From: Allomuricauda sp.
Lineage (GTDB): Bacteria > Bacteroidota > Bacteroidia > Flavobacteriales > Flavobacteriaceae
Direction of reading: 5' to 3'
DNA length: 64,000 nucleotides
NCBI RefSeq assembly: GCF_013911645.1
Contig: NZ_JACESV010000003.1
Span: 186,001 to 250,000, forward strand
Under the pieces are notes generated by a model. It saw only the letters and a list, made by a program, of their open reading frames with translations. It made no database searches and was not told where the DNA came from. Made by a program: the position numbers and the translations under genes. Shown in pieces: positions 1 through 10,557 of this stretch (its first letter is position 1; every line of letters begins with the position of its first letter).

Positions 1-546
1 GCCATTGTAGTGCACCCAAGTGCCCCAAAAGGCATAAATTCGTCCATCATCATTCTTAAAGAATTGGGCATCAAGGGATGGAAATCCTTTTCTGGGATAG
101 TTGTGGGCGATTACCGGGGTATCATCCTTGTTCAATTTTTCCCAAGGGCCAACAGGGATGTCGGACACATATCCATAGATATTGCACCCCGCCTGACAAT
201 TGCCGAAATAAAGGTAATATCTGCCATCATTCCCTTCAATGATATCCGGCGCCCAGAAATTCCTAAGGTTGACGGATTCCAGCGAGGGAACTTCCATGGT
301 ATAGTTGTACCAATGCTCAAAATCCTTGCTATACCAAACCGTAGGAACCCCGGAGGCCAACATTTCGTTGTCGGTCGTGGCATAGATGTAGTAGATATCC
401 CCAAACTTTTTGATGGTAGGGTCGGCAAAATATCCGGGAAGAATCGGGTTGATATCTTCCATGGAAAGTGGTCCCATACGTTGCTGACCGGAAATGGTCC
501 CCCATGCCAAAATCAACAACAATATGTTCAGCACCCTACTCTTCAT
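1..546 (-). CDS. GH43-family glycosidase (N-terminal part, runs off window)
   Basis: The gene starts with ATG at 546 and reads on the minus strand past base 1, so only the first 182 residues are present. A signal peptide (MKSRVLNILLLILAWGTISG) is followed by the five-bladed-propeller hallmarks of glycoside hydrolase family 43: GYFADPTI near residue 37 with the general-base Asp, WAPDI near residue 84, and LDAQFF near residue 145 with the second catalytic Asp. The acid Glu lies beyond the window. GH43 enzymes are usually alpha-L-arabinofuranosidases, arabinanases or xylosidases; specificity cannot be told here. It starts 30 bases after the DUF5695-like gene and should be the fifth gene of that run, which fits removal of arabinose from a glycoprotein or arabinan. 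Confidence 0.85.
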   Translation of the reverse strand, partial: MKSRVLNILLLILAWGTISGQQRMGPLSMEDINPILPGYFADPTIKKFGDIYYIYATTDNEMLASGVPTVWYSKDFEHWYNYTMEVPSLESVNLRNFWAPDIIEGNDGRYYLYFGNCQAGCNIYGYVSDIPVGPWEKLNKDDTPVIAHNYPRKGFPSLDAQFFKNDDGRIYAFWGTWVHYNG

Positions 547-576
547 TCAATTCCCCGGATTTGATTTCTTTGGTTT

Positions 577-3279
577 TTATAGTTTGACCTCGATTTCTTT
601 TTTGCCCAGTTCAATTTGGTATGCCCCCCTTACATTCTTGTATGGAAGTTCAACATCGCTTCCATCCACACGTAAATAAGCAAAAGGAGTATGCTCTGTT
701 TTTCCATTCAAGGTCAAGGTCACTTCACCAGTACTTTCATTGTAGGTCACTTTTTTAAACGAGCCTGCATCCAAATTGACCCAAAGTTTTTTGGGCGCAA
801 TGAAAACCTTGGACTTTGCAGCCGTAGTCAATTCCATTTCCACCTCATCCCCTTTTTGGGACAGATTACCGCCAAAGGCCAACCATCCCATATCCTCATC
901 CTTGACAAGGTAGGAGGACGTGTTCACGGCATAGCCATAGAAACCAGAACCATAATCCCCGGAAATGCCATCAATTTTAAGGGTTGATGGGTATGAATGG
1001 AACGCTGCCGGGCCAAACCCGTCTTGGGTAATGTTGGAAATTCCGCCCAAAAGTCCTCCGTAACCCACTTTCAACAAATACAGATCATCAGGTTTCTTTC
1101 GGAAGTGGCTCAATACGGGAATGGCATTCAACGATGATCCATAATGATGGATCTGTCGTTCGACACGCGATGTTTCCCCCGCCTTTCCTCCATACAAAAA
1201 GTCCCAATACCTCCTGGCATTGCCGTTATAGCCCCAATGCGGCATAGTGGGCATATAGGCCAAAATGGCATTCAGGGTAACCATCGCCTTTCGGTCATAT
1301 CCGAAGTAATCTGACCACATATATACTTCCTCCTGCCCAGTGGAATCCCAGGGCATCTCACTGCCAAAGGGATAATCCAAGGCTTTCCAGTGGTCCGCCC
1401 TTTCCTTCATCCGTTTTTCCAGATCGGTGGCCATTTCCGTCAGCCCTTCGTTTTTCAGATCTTCCAAAATGAAGAGGAACACCGAACCTTCCATCTGCCC
1501 AAACTGGGCATAGTAGGGGGCTTTCTCCACCATGGCCACACTGGTGTGGTAGGCATTTTCCAAATACCAATCCCAAGGACGGTTGTCCACCAGTCCCTCC
1601 TGATAACGGGACAAACGGTACATTGTCCAATAGGCCGCTGCGACATGCGGATAATTGTACGATCTTCCCGGATCATTGGCATGCTTATGGTCCCATGCCG
1701 CCCAAGTATTGTAATTGATCTTATCACTATAAGTTCCTTTCGGCAAAGAGTCGGGTTCGTAATAGAAAACACTTTTCTTCACCCCATACTTTAGGGGCCC
1801 CTCATTGTACTGGATGCCTCCCCAAAGGGTTTCATCGACAAAGGCTTGTAATTTTTGAATCTCTCCTTTGTCGGGCTGCACCAACTGCTTCATCACGGCG
1901 GCCAACCAACTTCCAGCCCCGCCTTCGTCACTTAATCCACTGATCCAGACCCTTCCATCCTGTACCACCTGTTCTTTCTTTTCATAATCATAACTGATGG
2001 CCGATGGATTACGTCCAAAAGGGTCGTTGGGATCATCGAACCACTGTTCCGTGGTCAAAAAATGTCCGAAATCCTTGATGACCTCTGTTTCCGGTTTGAT
2101 GGTTTTGTAATTGATGGTCTGCTCCACGCCATCAGCGTAGGTTATGGTAAGCCTTGCCCTGCCCCATTTTTTACCTTGGACACGATATTTTTTCTTTCCT
2201 GATGGGGTCTTGCCATCCTCTTTGATTTCCAAGGAACCTTTAGGTTCAATCTCCAAAGAAGCCACTTCACTTTTGTAATCAATGAACAACTGGCCCTCCA
2301 CATCTTGGGGCAATACATAACCGGGCACCCCGACCGCTAAGGGATGCTCTTCCTTGACCAAGGTTTCCTGAATATTTTTGATTCCTTCGGAAAGGACAAA
2401 TTTCAAGGAAAAGCTTTTTGTTTCCTTGGGCTGTAGGGTGAGCGATGTAGGCTCGTTCCACTGCTCCACACCTGTCCATTCTTTTTCTGCGTAGGCCTTA
2501 CTGTGGACCATCCACTCGTGAAAACCTTCAAAAACGATACTCTTGGGCGTGGGGTCGTCCAATAAAGGTCTGTACGCCTCAAAGGCCATGTTCTCTTTGG
2601 GCAACACCAATAGTGCCGGGCCTCTTCCGCTCAATCTTTTCACTTCCAGATAGCCCGCATCTTTTCCAATGTAAGGATCAAAAAACACGTTTTGGGCATG
2701 GGTCTCGGTCAATGATTTCCCTTCAAGGATGTTATTGAAAATCATGGGAACGCCCAACGCCCCAATTTCCACGGGGACATTTTGTTTGTTGGTGATTTCA
2801 AAGCGCATCACCAATTGATCGTTGTCCAATTCATAATATCGTTTCACCGAAACCGGAATGTCACCGGGCAAGGTGTTGGCCAAATCGGCACCAGCAAGGA
2901 TATTTCCACTGACCTCCAAAGGTTTTACGGCTGCACGGCTGGTGGCCGTGGAATAATTTTTCCAGATACCTTTGGCATCCTTTATCCGAAGGTTGATGTC
3001 GCCAAGGTGATAGAGACTGTCCTTATCCCTGATTTCGAGCCGTTCCCCGGGGGTAAAATCAAAGTAAGGCTCGCTGTTTGGATTAAGTGTAGCAACCGTT
3101 TGCGAGGCCCGCACCAATTTCAATTGAAAATCGGGGGTACTGAATTTTTGATAAACATCGGCAATGCCCAAGGTCGATTCTCTTTTTTCAACCCTGCTCC
3201 AATAGGTTTCTTGTGCTTTTAGGGTTGATATGGTGGCAAAACAAAATGCCGAGACCATCCAATACTTTATATGCTTCAT
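577..3279 (-). CDS. Large secreted DUF5695-like protein, putative carbohydrate-active enzyme
   Basis: A 900-aa protein with a clear signal peptide (cleavage after STLKAQ). The N-terminal half (about 40-390) looks beta-rich; the C-terminal half (about 400-760) is rich in Trp, Tyr and His with motifs such as AAWDHKHANDPGRSYNYPH and WDWYLENAYHT, typical of an alpha/alpha-barrel glycan-active enzyme; the last 100 residues look like a beta-sandwich. It resembles the DUF5695 family of Bacteroidota and fungi, from memory, with no assigned activity I can name. It sits 74 bases after the DUF885 peptidase gene and 30 bases before GH43, so it belongs to the same transcript. Function is inferred only from fold-like composition and neighbours: an enzyme acting on the same arabinosylated substrate as GH127 and GH43. 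Confidence 0.6.
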   Translation of the reverse strand: MKHIKYWMVSAFCFATISTLKAQETYWSRVEKRESTLGIADVYQKFSTPDFQLKLVRASQTVATLNPNSEPYFDFTPGERLEIRDKDSLYHLGDINLRIKDAKGIWKNYSTATSRAAVKPLEVSGNILAGADLANTLPGDIPVSVKRYYELDNDQLVMRFEITNKQNVPVEIGALGVPMIFNNILEGKSLTETHAQNVFFDPYIGKDAGYLEVKRLSGRGPALLVLPKENMAFEAYRPLLDDPTPKSIVFEGFHEWMVHSKAYAEKEWTGVEQWNEPTSLTLQPKETKSFSLKFVLSEGIKNIQETLVKEEHPLAVGVPGYVLPQDVEGQLFIDYKSEVASLEIEPKGSLEIKEDGKTPSGKKKYRVQGKKWGRARLTITYADGVEQTINYKTIKPETEVIKDFGHFLTTEQWFDDPNDPFGRNPSAISYDYEKKEQVVQDGRVWISGLSDEGGAGSWLAAVMKQLVQPDKGEIQKLQAFVDETLWGGIQYNEGPLKYGVKKSVFYYEPDSLPKGTYSDKINYNTWAAWDHKHANDPGRSYNYPHVAAAYWTMYRLSRYQEGLVDNRPWDWYLENAYHTSVAMVEKAPYYAQFGQMEGSVFLFILEDLKNEGLTEMATDLEKRMKERADHWKALDYPFGSEMPWDSTGQEEVYMWSDYFGYDRKAMVTLNAILAYMPTMPHWGYNGNARRYWDFLYGGKAGETSRVERQIHHYGSSLNAIPVLSHFRKKPDDLYLLKVGYGGLLGGISNITQDGFGPAAFHSYPSTLKIDGISGDYGSGFYGYAVNTSSYLVKDEDMGWLAFGGNLSQKGDEVEMELTTAAKSKVFIAPKKLWVNLDAGSFKKVTYNESTGEVTLTLNGKTEHTPFAYLRVDGSDVELPYKNVRGAYQIELGKKEIEVKL

Positions 3280-3353
3280 TTTAGTGCTAGTTTGGTTTTT
3301 GGGTGAAGTGTCTATTGATACCTCCCTCCATCTTTAAAATAATCTGTAGGTTC

Positions 3354-5060
3354 TTATTGGAACGCTGTGGAGAACTTCCACTTGGTTTTATAGTTTTTGT
3401 TGAGCGGCAGGTCTTGCAAAAGACTGCGAAGGAGCTCCACTGGCATTCTTCCTTCTTGCATCACCCGATCGTGAAATTGTTTTTCTGTCCAACCCTTTTC
3501 CAACATTTCGTTTCGGAGCGCGTAAAATTGGAGGCCACCCATCATATAGGCCAATTGGTAGAGCGGTGGATAATTGGTCGTGAACGAACGCCGCACCTCT
3601 GCTTCGGCATTGGCATACTCGTGACCCACTTCATCCACCAAAAGGTCGATACACTCCTGTGGGGTCATTTCGCCCAAGTGGAATTTGAGCGAGAAAATGA
3701 TCCGTGCACACCTGTGAATCCTCCAGAACAGCATTCCAAGTTTTTGCTCGGGTGTTTGCGGGAAATCCTTGTTCCATAGGTTAATTTCCCAATAGAGGGC
3801 CCATCCCTCTGTCCAAAAAGGGGTGGAAAAAGCCCTTCGGTAACTCTTATGACGGCTGGTCATGAAGTATTGTAGATTGTGTCCGGGCAACAATTCGTGC
3901 TGCACCGTGGGGAACGAGAAATTGGGATTGTTTCCGCGCATGCTCATCAACTTGTCGTCATGGTCCATTTCCATGGTCGGATAGGAAATGATGATGTCCC
4001 TTCCGCCCAAAAAGAACGGATTGACCTTCTGTCTTTCGGGGCTCATCATTTTCATGCCCCAGGTTTCCTTGGCCAAATCCGGCAAGGTGATCAAATCTCT
4101 TTCTTCAATAAACTCAACGGAATGTGAATACAGGTCCATGATGGCCTGTGGTTGCTCCCCGGCCGGAACGTAGGTGTTCTTCACGTGTTCCAAAGCCTTT
4201 TTCCAGTCATCGCCGTAGCCCAATTCACGGGATGCCTTTATCATTTCATTTTTGCACCACTCAAATTGTTCTTCGGCAGTTTTTATAAGTTCGGCCGGCG
4301 TGTAGGGAATGAATGCCATGGCAAGGCTTTCATTCAACGCGTCCTCACCAATTGGTTTACCTATAATGCCACTGCCATCGTCCTTGACACTGTTCTGTGC
4401 ATAGTTGTTTTTAAGGAAATCCGCATAAGCGGTCAACTTTTCGTTCAGTTTTTTATAGGGTTCTTCCACCCACCAAGTAAAATCGGGGTCGTAGCCGTAA
4501 TAAAAGTTATATGCTTCTTCCAATCCCCTTTGCAATGAAAGTACAATCGTCGAAGCTTTGTCCGCAGTTTGCCAGTCCTTAAATGGCTTTGATTTCCATG
4601 ATTCCATTTCAGAATCAATGGTTTTGGTGGCATTTTGAAATAGCTGTGCCAAATTTTTGGCATCTGGTTTTTTGCCCCTGCGTCGTTCTTGGATGAACTG
4701 AAAGATGTCCTTGGCAAAATGGCCTACTTCATCAACTTCCTTGAAGGCATTGTAATCTTGGTTCAAAAAATACTCCCCTTTGGTCACCAAGTTCTTCAGA
4801 AGAACATAATCCACCTTCCCCTGTTGGGATAAAGAACCAAAGTCTATACTGGCCATTTTCTTTTCCCAGTCGGAATAGAATTTGGAAAAGCGCTGATAGT
4901 ACTCTTCGGATTCGTCAACGATGTAGGTTCGGTCCAAGGCCCAATTGTCGGCTTCGAACTCCGTGACAAGGTCGGCCAATTGGCTGGTCTGCGCTGTTGC
5001 GAAAGAGCCAACCATGACCGCTGCAATGATTCCTATTTTTTTAAAACCCATATTGTTCAT
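3354..5060 (-). CDS. DUF885-family secreted metallopeptidase
   Basis: A 568-aa protein with a signal peptide ending near GSFATA. It belongs to the DUF885 family, predicted zinc peptidases with an HExxxGH signature; here the signature is HELLPGH near residue 390, followed by TEGWALYWE near 420 that would give the third ligand. The family is long (550-600 aa), largely helical, and common as periplasmic or lipoprotein peptidases in Bacteroidota. Start is ATG at 5060 (a second Met follows at 5051). It lies between GH127 (74 bases upstream) and the DUF5695-like gene (74 bases downstream), so it probably degrades peptide released by or alongside glycan removal. Peptide specificity is not visible in the sequence. 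Confidence 0.8.
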   Translation of the reverse strand: MNNMGFKKIGIIAAVMVGSFATAQTSQLADLVTEFEADNWALDRTYIVDESEEYYQRFSKFYSDWEKKMASIDFGSLSQQGKVDYVLLKNLVTKGEYFLNQDYNAFKEVDEVGHFAKDIFQFIQERRRGKKPDAKNLAQLFQNATKTIDSEMESWKSKPFKDWQTADKASTIVLSLQRGLEEAYNFYYGYDPDFTWWVEEPYKKLNEKLTAYADFLKNNYAQNSVKDDGSGIIGKPIGEDALNESLAMAFIPYTPAELIKTAEEQFEWCKNEMIKASRELGYGDDWKKALEHVKNTYVPAGEQPQAIMDLYSHSVEFIEERDLITLPDLAKETWGMKMMSPERQKVNPFFLGGRDIIISYPTMEMDHDDKLMSMRGNNPNFSFPTVQHELLPGHNLQYFMTSRHKSYRRAFSTPFWTEGWALYWEINLWNKDFPQTPEQKLGMLFWRIHRCARIIFSLKFHLGEMTPQECIDLLVDEVGHEYANAEAEVRRSFTTNYPPLYQLAYMMGGLQFYALRNEMLEKGWTEKQFHDRVMQEGRMPVELLRSLLQDLPLNKNYKTKWKFSTAFQ

Positions 5061-5134
5061 GTTTAGTTTTTGTCCGTTTCTACCTAAAGGTAGCGATTGG
5101 TTTTCATTGTATTGGTTTCATTGATAAAATGGAC

Positions 5135-8100
5135 CTATTTCAAGGTGACATCCAAATAGACCGAATGACGCCCGTAGGTTTCATAAAACGGCTTATAAAC
5201 CACACCGTCAATGATAAATTCAAGTGCCTTGGGGTCACCTTTTATCGTTTTTCCTATATCCTTGGCATCCAAAGTCACTTTACGCCATTCATTTCGCGGT
5301 TCAGTTTCTTGGGCCACCAACAAAATGGGGCCATAAAAAAGACTTGCTATGTTTTGTTGGTCCATCACTGGGTCCAAATGGAACTGGAACGGCATTTTTA
5401 TCTCGATCTTATCACCATCTTTCCACTTGCGGCTCAGGGTAATGTAGGTTCCTGGTTTCGCCTCGACTTTTTCTTCCTTACCGTTCACTTTCACATAGAA
5501 ACCTTTGGTCGCCCACTGTGGCACCCGGATATTGAGATCAAATTTTCCTTTGCCCTTGATGGTCAATTGGGTATTGTCCGCTTTTGGGAAAGCGGTTTTT
5601 TGCTCAACAGTGATATTCTTCTCGGTCCATTCCAAGGTTGATGGAACGAAGAGATTAACAAAAAGTGCACTGTTGTCCCTGCTTCTGAAATAGATGGAAT
5701 TCTGGAGCTTGGTGCTACTCTCCAAAGCGGTACCGTTGCAACAGGTAAATCCGGTCATGTCCGAGTTGCCGAACCGTTTTACGGAACCCGGTCTCAAGGG
5801 CACGTGATAGGTATTGGCCGGGCTGTCCTCGGCCACGGAGGCAAGGATGTGGTTATACAGTCCACGTTCATAATAATCCATCAACTCTGTCCTTTGGTCA
5901 AAAAGAAACAGATTTTTGGTCAATTTCAGCATATTGTATGTGGCGCAGGTTTCATTTTGCCCCCCGGATGAAAACCCATTTTCGTACAATGAGGCCGGTT
6001 GGGCGATAAAACATTCGGCGTTCGTGGGGTTTCTTGCCCCGGCAACCCCGCCAATGCTGTACATATAATCATTTTTGGCTTTGTACCAGAAATTGTCGGC
6101 CACTTGGTAATATTCAGGGGATTCCGAATCGCGATATATTTCCAACGCCCCCACAATTTGGGGAATGTGCTGATTGGCATGCAATCCACGGAAGGAGTCC
6201 ACATTTCTGGCCAATCCATGTGAATGTTCTGCATCGCCAAAAAACATTTTGATATTATCGAACAATTGGGCCACTTTGAGGTAACGGGGTTCATCGGTGA
6301 TTCTATCTAAACGGGCCATGGCCTCGTTCATACCCCCAAACTCACCTGCAATATAAGTGTTCCACATGCTAATCAATGTATCGGTAGGTAGCTGGCTCAA
6401 TCGGGCATATACCCAATCGCCCATTCCTTTGGCAATCTCAAGTGCTTTTTCATTTCCACTGGCTTCGTAAATGTCCATTAGTCCGGCCAAAATCTTGTGC
6501 AAGGTGTAATAGGGCGCCCAAATTTGCGTAGGTTGTGTTCCGTAGGTCGCTCCTTTTTCCAACATAATAAATTGGTCTGGCGGATAGGCGCTTATAAATC
6601 CTTCGCCCCAATTCCAATAATCAGTTCGGATACCGTTTTCGCTCAGATCAGAATCATAGGTTGATTTACCCGGACCTGGAGGAACCGCCGTTGGGTCTGC
6701 TTCGTATTCTCCACCTGTATTTACCGGCTTCCCTGACATTTGTGATAGCTTGTACAACACATCCACCATGTAATCCATTTTATCGGCAAAGTTGGCCTGT
6801 AGTTCTTTATCGTAACCCGTACTGGCATAGGCTTGGGCTATTGCCGTAAGGTAATGTCCTGTAGCATGCCCCCGTAATTTGGTTTCTTGACTGTCCCATA
6901 CGCCCAAGGGTTTTGCTCCCTCTGGCTGTTTCTGACCAAAGGCATTTCGGAACATATAGAGAAAGGAATCCGGGTTGGTTTGGGCCAATGTGTTTATGAA
7001 CTTATCACGATTTTCAATGAACTTTGTTGGTTGGCCATGGGCATCTGCATCCAGCAATACCTGATCCAATCCAAAAACGTCCAGTTTAAGGCTGGGTGTA
7101 TCCGATTCTTTACCTGCTTTTACCGTAACTCTGGCCTTTGGTTGAAAATCCGTACCGGAAACCTGACCTGTGACCACATAATTTCCAGGTTTTGAAACTT
7201 CGGAATTATCTGTTGGGGATGGCCACAACACTCTCACTTTTGGGCCTTCGACTCCATTGCGATATGTGCCTTGGACGAAACGGGGCAATCTTGGTAAAAA
7301 ACCTACTTCGGTTTCTACATCAACATCAGTAACACCTACCAAATATTCATTGTACAATTGTGGAGTATTTGGAGTGAATTTTGGAAGATCATCTTCTGGT
7401 TTCTCTCGTTTCACTATTTCGTCACCCTTCAGGGCTATGTAGTGTATCCTTGTTACCTGCTTTTGGCTCAATGGAATCCGATACAATCTAAAATCGTGAA
7501 TTTTGGCATTGAGGTAAGGATTTCCTGATGTAATTGACCTACCTATATAAAGTAGATTTTCGTGCGTGAACAATTGCCCCAACTCCATATCCATATTTTC
7601 AACTTTGGCCACTTGCTTTCCATTGATGAAAGTGCTCATGGTTTTTGATGGAATATCGAGAACCACAGCAAGATGTACCCATTCGTCAGTTTCTATTTTT
7701 GAATCTGGTGAAAATGCTTCGTATGCTTTCTTGTCGTCTTTGATGATGACGGACTGAAATGCTTCATTTTCCCCAATGCCCGATGGTGCCACAAAAAGAT
7801 GCGTCCTGTCATCCTTGCCGAAATCAAAAAGTCGTTGTCCGGGTTCCAAGGATTTAAAATTGACCCAAGCAGTGATGCTCAGGGATTCTTCCCCTTCCAA
7901 GGACTCACCGGGGATTGAAACATAAGATTCGCCATCCCCTGGCAAAACAAGTACCTTACCGAACTTTTCATCCTCGGCAAAACTGGCATTGGGGCCGTGA
8001 ATCCTTCCATGCAAATTGTTTCGTGACCAATCCTTGGCATCGCCGTCAAAAATGTACCGGGCAATCATTGCGGTCTCACCAATTCCGTCCAAAATCTGAT

Positions 8101-8182
8101 TGCCGCTCTGCGCTTGTACAAAACTTGTACACCAAGCGGAAAAAAACAATATCGTACCAACGAACAACTTACGTAACTTCAT
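5135..8182 (-). CDS. LamG-GH127 beta-L-arabinofuranosidase (DUF1680)
   Basis: I take ATG at 8182 rather than a TTG at 8200, giving 1015 aa with signal peptide MKLRKLFVGTILFFSAWC. Residues about 40-235 form a concanavalin/LamG-like domain, about 290-365 an Ig-like linker, and about 370-1010 a GH127/GH146 (DUF1680) catalytic domain. The zinc-thiolate cluster of the family is visible as NETC (E744, C746) and TCCNGT (C814, C815, one of which is the expected nucleophile); E723 is a plausible acid/base. Characterised relatives such as HypBA1 release L-arabinose from hydroxyproline-linked beta-L-arabinofuranosides of extensin-type glycoproteins. With a hydroxyproline catabolic operon 2.5 kb away this is the key clue to the locus substrate. 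GH127 versus GH146 is not settled. Confidence 0.9.
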   Translation of the reverse strand: MKLRKLFVGTILFFSAWCTSFVQAQSGNQILDGIGETAMIARYIFDGDAKDWSRNNLHGRIHGPNASFAEDEKFGKVLVLPGDGESYVSIPGESLEGEESLSITAWVNFKSLEPGQRLFDFGKDDRTHLFVAPSGIGENEAFQSVIIKDDKKAYEAFSPDSKIETDEWVHLAVVLDIPSKTMSTFINGKQVAKVENMDMELGQLFTHENLLYIGRSITSGNPYLNAKIHDFRLYRIPLSQKQVTRIHYIALKGDEIVKREKPEDDLPKFTPNTPQLYNEYLVGVTDVDVETEVGFLPRLPRFVQGTYRNGVEGPKVRVLWPSPTDNSEVSKPGNYVVTGQVSGTDFQPKARVTVKAGKESDTPSLKLDVFGLDQVLLDADAHGQPTKFIENRDKFINTLAQTNPDSFLYMFRNAFGQKQPEGAKPLGVWDSQETKLRGHATGHYLTAIAQAYASTGYDKELQANFADKMDYMVDVLYKLSQMSGKPVNTGGEYEADPTAVPPGPGKSTYDSDLSENGIRTDYWNWGEGFISAYPPDQFIMLEKGATYGTQPTQIWAPYYTLHKILAGLMDIYEASGNEKALEIAKGMGDWVYARLSQLPTDTLISMWNTYIAGEFGGMNEAMARLDRITDEPRYLKVAQLFDNIKMFFGDAEHSHGLARNVDSFRGLHANQHIPQIVGALEIYRDSESPEYYQVADNFWYKAKNDYMYSIGGVAGARNPTNAECFIAQPASLYENGFSSGGQNETCATYNMLKLTKNLFLFDQRTELMDYYERGLYNHILASVAEDSPANTYHVPLRPGSVKRFGNSDMTGFTCCNGTALESSTKLQNSIYFRSRDNSALFVNLFVPSTLEWTEKNITVEQKTAFPKADNTQLTIKGKGKFDLNIRVPQWATKGFYVKVNGKEEKVEAKPGTYITLSRKWKDGDKIEIKMPFQFHLDPVMDQQNIASLFYGPILLVAQETEPRNEWRKVTLDAKDIGKTIKGDPKALEFIIDGVVYKPFYETYGRHSVYLDVTLK

Positions 8183-8240
8183 AATAAATCTTTTCTCCAA
8201 TATTTATACTAACCTTTGGTTCTATGTGTTTTCAATTTTT

Positions 8241-10493
8241 CTATTCGTAGATTTCTTCCCAAGAAGGGGGATCAACACCCATCAAGTGTTTCACAAAAAA
8301 ATCCTTGCGTTTCCGTTCCCCAAATTCCCCACCGGAAGAATGTCCCATTCCGGGAATGGTGATCAACTCAAAATCTTTGTTGGCTTTGATCAAGGCATTG
8401 GCAAACTGCATGGTGCTGGCCGGATCTACGTTGTCGTCCACCTCGCCCAAAATGAGCATGAGGTTACCGCCCATTTGGGCTGCATTTTCCACATTGGAAC
8501 TGGCTGCGTAATGGGGGCCAATGGGATAGCCCATGAACTGTTCGTTCCACCAGATCTTGTCCATCCTGTTGTCGTGGCACCCACATGAGGAGACCGCTAC
8601 ATCATAAAAATCCGAATTGAACACCAAGGCTGCCGCCGCGTTCTGTCCACCAGCAGACGTTCCGAAAATTCCAACCCTTTCAGCGTCCATATAGGGATAC
8701 TTTTTGGCCGCTTCCTTGATCCATATCTTCCGATCGGGAAAACCACCATCTTTTAAATTCTGCCAACATACGTCATGAAAAGCCTTGGAACGGTTGGAAG
8801 TGCCCATCCCATCTATCTGAACCACAATGAAACCCAATTCGGCCAAGGAGGACATGGACCAGTTGTAGGCCCTGAAATCCTTGGGCACAAAGGAACTGTG
8901 GGGTCCGGCGTAAATATATTCAATGACCGGATAGGTCTTGTTAGGGTCGAAAGAAGTCGGCCGAATGATAATGCCCCAGATATCGGTAACGCCGTCCCGG
9001 CCCTTTGCCGTAAACACTTCGGGGGCGATCCATCCTTCTTTCAGCAAAGCGGAATGGTCGGCCTTTTGCAACTGCATAATGGTCTTACCGTTTTTTGATG
9101 ATTTCAAAAGCGTGATAGGTGGTGCATCCACCCGTGAATATTGATCGACATAATAGGCGTAATCGTTGGAAAATGTGACCTCGTGGTTGCCATTTTCTTT
9201 GGTGAACCGGGTGAGGTTCTTTCCGTCAAAACCAACCTTGAAGTAATGCAGAAAATAGGGATCTTGATCCTTGTCCAGTCCGCTTGCCGTGAAATACACT
9301 TCCCTGTTCTTTTCATCCACATGGATGACCTTGCGCACTACCCAATCACCTTTGGTGAGCTGCTTTTTCACCTGTCCGGTCGCCCCGTCATAAAGATATA
9401 TGTGGTTCCAGCCGTCCCGCTCGGAAGTCCATATAATTTCCTTGCCGTCGGCCACATCGTATCGGTATTTTTTACTGCTGTAGTCAATGAATGTGTCACT
9501 GGTCTCGCTTACCAATACCTTCACGTTTCCAGTGATGGCATTTACCTCGATCACTTTGTACGCTTGGTGCCCCCGTTGGTTATATTCGAAGGTAAATGCG
9601 CGGCTGTCCTCCCTCCAATCCATATTGTTCAGTCCAAATTGATGGTTGAATTCGTCCGTTGGAATCGGGATATGTTTTTGAGCATCTACCAAAAACAGTT
9701 GTGGGCTTTTGAAGGGAAGTTCATCCCCTGGCTTCAAATAATCCCTGGATTGCAACTTGGGCTGAAATTGGTCCTCTGGGCTGGATTCCACAAAGTAAAT
9801 TTTACGGTCGTCACCAGGGCGCACCTTGTAGGCCATGATTTTTTTGCCGTCGGGGGACCATTTGATATAAGTGGAATAGAAAAACCCGGGAGCGCCATCA
9901 TAGCTCAACTGGGTTTCCTGTTTGGTCTTGTTGTCCTTAATGTATACGTTGTTGTTTTTGATGAATGCGGTCATAGTGGAATCCGGGGAAACCACGGGCG
10001 GATTGTTTTTCTCATCAAACCTGCTGCCCCAATAGCCTCTGTTCCTGCTTCTATCCTCCACATTCGCTTCAATTACCGTCAGTTTATTGGCATTGGGACG
10101 ATAGGAAACCCTTGCCTTGTCAAAAATGAATTTCAACTCGCTCAAATCCGTATCAAACTCCAGTTCACTAATCTCTATGTTCTTCGGATCTACATCCTGA
10201 TCAAATTCTTTGGAAAGCAATTTGGCCAAGACCTCATGATCAAAACATTTTGCTTGCGTTTTCTTGATGGCATCCACCCATAAATATTCTTTCCCCTCAG
10301 CAGTATTGTTAACATACCATAACAGGTTGTTTTCAAGCCAATGAAAAGTTGAGGGCGAGTTGATGACCTTGTCCCGGAACAGGGAATCCAACGCTATCGC
10401 CTTTTTATATTCCGCTAAAGTTCCTTGGGCAAATGATGTGCCTACTGTTATAAGTATAAAAAATACACTTATTTTTTTGACAAAAGATTCCAT
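8241..10493 (-). CDS. Secreted S9-family prolyl peptidase (DPP4-like)
   Basis: A 750-aa protein with signal peptide ([20 protein letters not shown]). Residues about 60-480 form the DPP4-type beta-propeller, and about 500-745 the alpha/beta-hydrolase domain. The catalytic triad is visible: Ser in GTSAGGQ near 613, Asp in GEVDDNVDP near 685, His in GMGHSSGG near 715. Family members cleave after proline or hydroxyproline-like residues at position 2 of peptides and act in the periplasm. It is first in a five-gene minus-strand run (then GH127 58 bases downstream). Its 147-base upstream gap carries a weak copy of the motif found before hypD and susC. Together this supports trimming of Pro/Hyp-rich peptides, which is inference. 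Confidence 0.88.
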   Translation of the reverse strand: MESFVKKISVFFILITVGTSFAQGTLAEYKKAIALDSLFRDKVINSPSTFHWLENNLLWYVNNTAEGKEYLWVDAIKKTQAKCFDHEVLAKLLSKEFDQDVDPKNIEISELEFDTDLSELKFIFDKARVSYRPNANKLTVIEANVEDRSRNRGYWGSRFDEKNNPPVVSPDSTMTAFIKNNNVYIKDNKTKQETQLSYDGAPGFFYSTYIKWSPDGKKIMAYKVRPGDDRKIYFVESSPEDQFQPKLQSRDYLKPGDELPFKSPQLFLVDAQKHIPIPTDEFNHQFGLNNMDWREDSRAFTFEYNQRGHQAYKVIEVNAITGNVKVLVSETSDTFIDYSSKKYRYDVADGKEIIWTSERDGWNHIYLYDGATGQVKKQLTKGDWVVRKVIHVDEKNREVYFTASGLDKDQDPYFLHYFKVGFDGKNLTRFTKENGNHEVTFSNDYAYYVDQYSRVDAPPITLLKSSKNGKTIMQLQKADHSALLKEGWIAPEVFTAKGRDGVTDIWGIIIRPTSFDPNKTYPVIEYIYAGPHSSFVPKDFRAYNWSMSSLAELGFIVVQIDGMGTSNRSKAFHDVCWQNLKDGGFPDRKIWIKEAAKKYPYMDAERVGIFGTSAGGQNAAAALVFNSDFYDVAVSSCGCHDNRMDKIWWNEQFMGYPIGPHYAASSNVENAAQMGGNLMLILGEVDDNVDPASTMQFANALIKANKDFELITIPGMGHSSGGEFGERKRKDFFVKHLMGVDPPSWEEIYE

Positions 10494-10557
10494 AGTTTAA
10501 ATAAGTCTAAAACTAGAGATAATCTCCCGTTGTACGCCAATCCAAATTATCATATAC

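Noticed and set aside
10..564. Plus-strand ORF of 184 codons at the left edge
   Set aside because: It is antisense to the GH43 gene, whose minus-strand frame shows signal peptide and family motifs.
566..592. TATAGTTTGACC near the end of the DUF5695-like gene as a fourth operator copy
   Set aside because: It encodes the protein's C-terminus and stop codon and matches the motif poorly.
8183..8240. TTATACTAACC upstream of GH127 as another operator copy
   Set aside because: Only a short AT-rich core matches and the gene appears to be within an operon.
9141..10283. 380-codon plus-strand ORF opposite the S9 peptidase
   Set aside because: Long only because of the codon pattern of the gene on the other strand; no motif or signal peptide.
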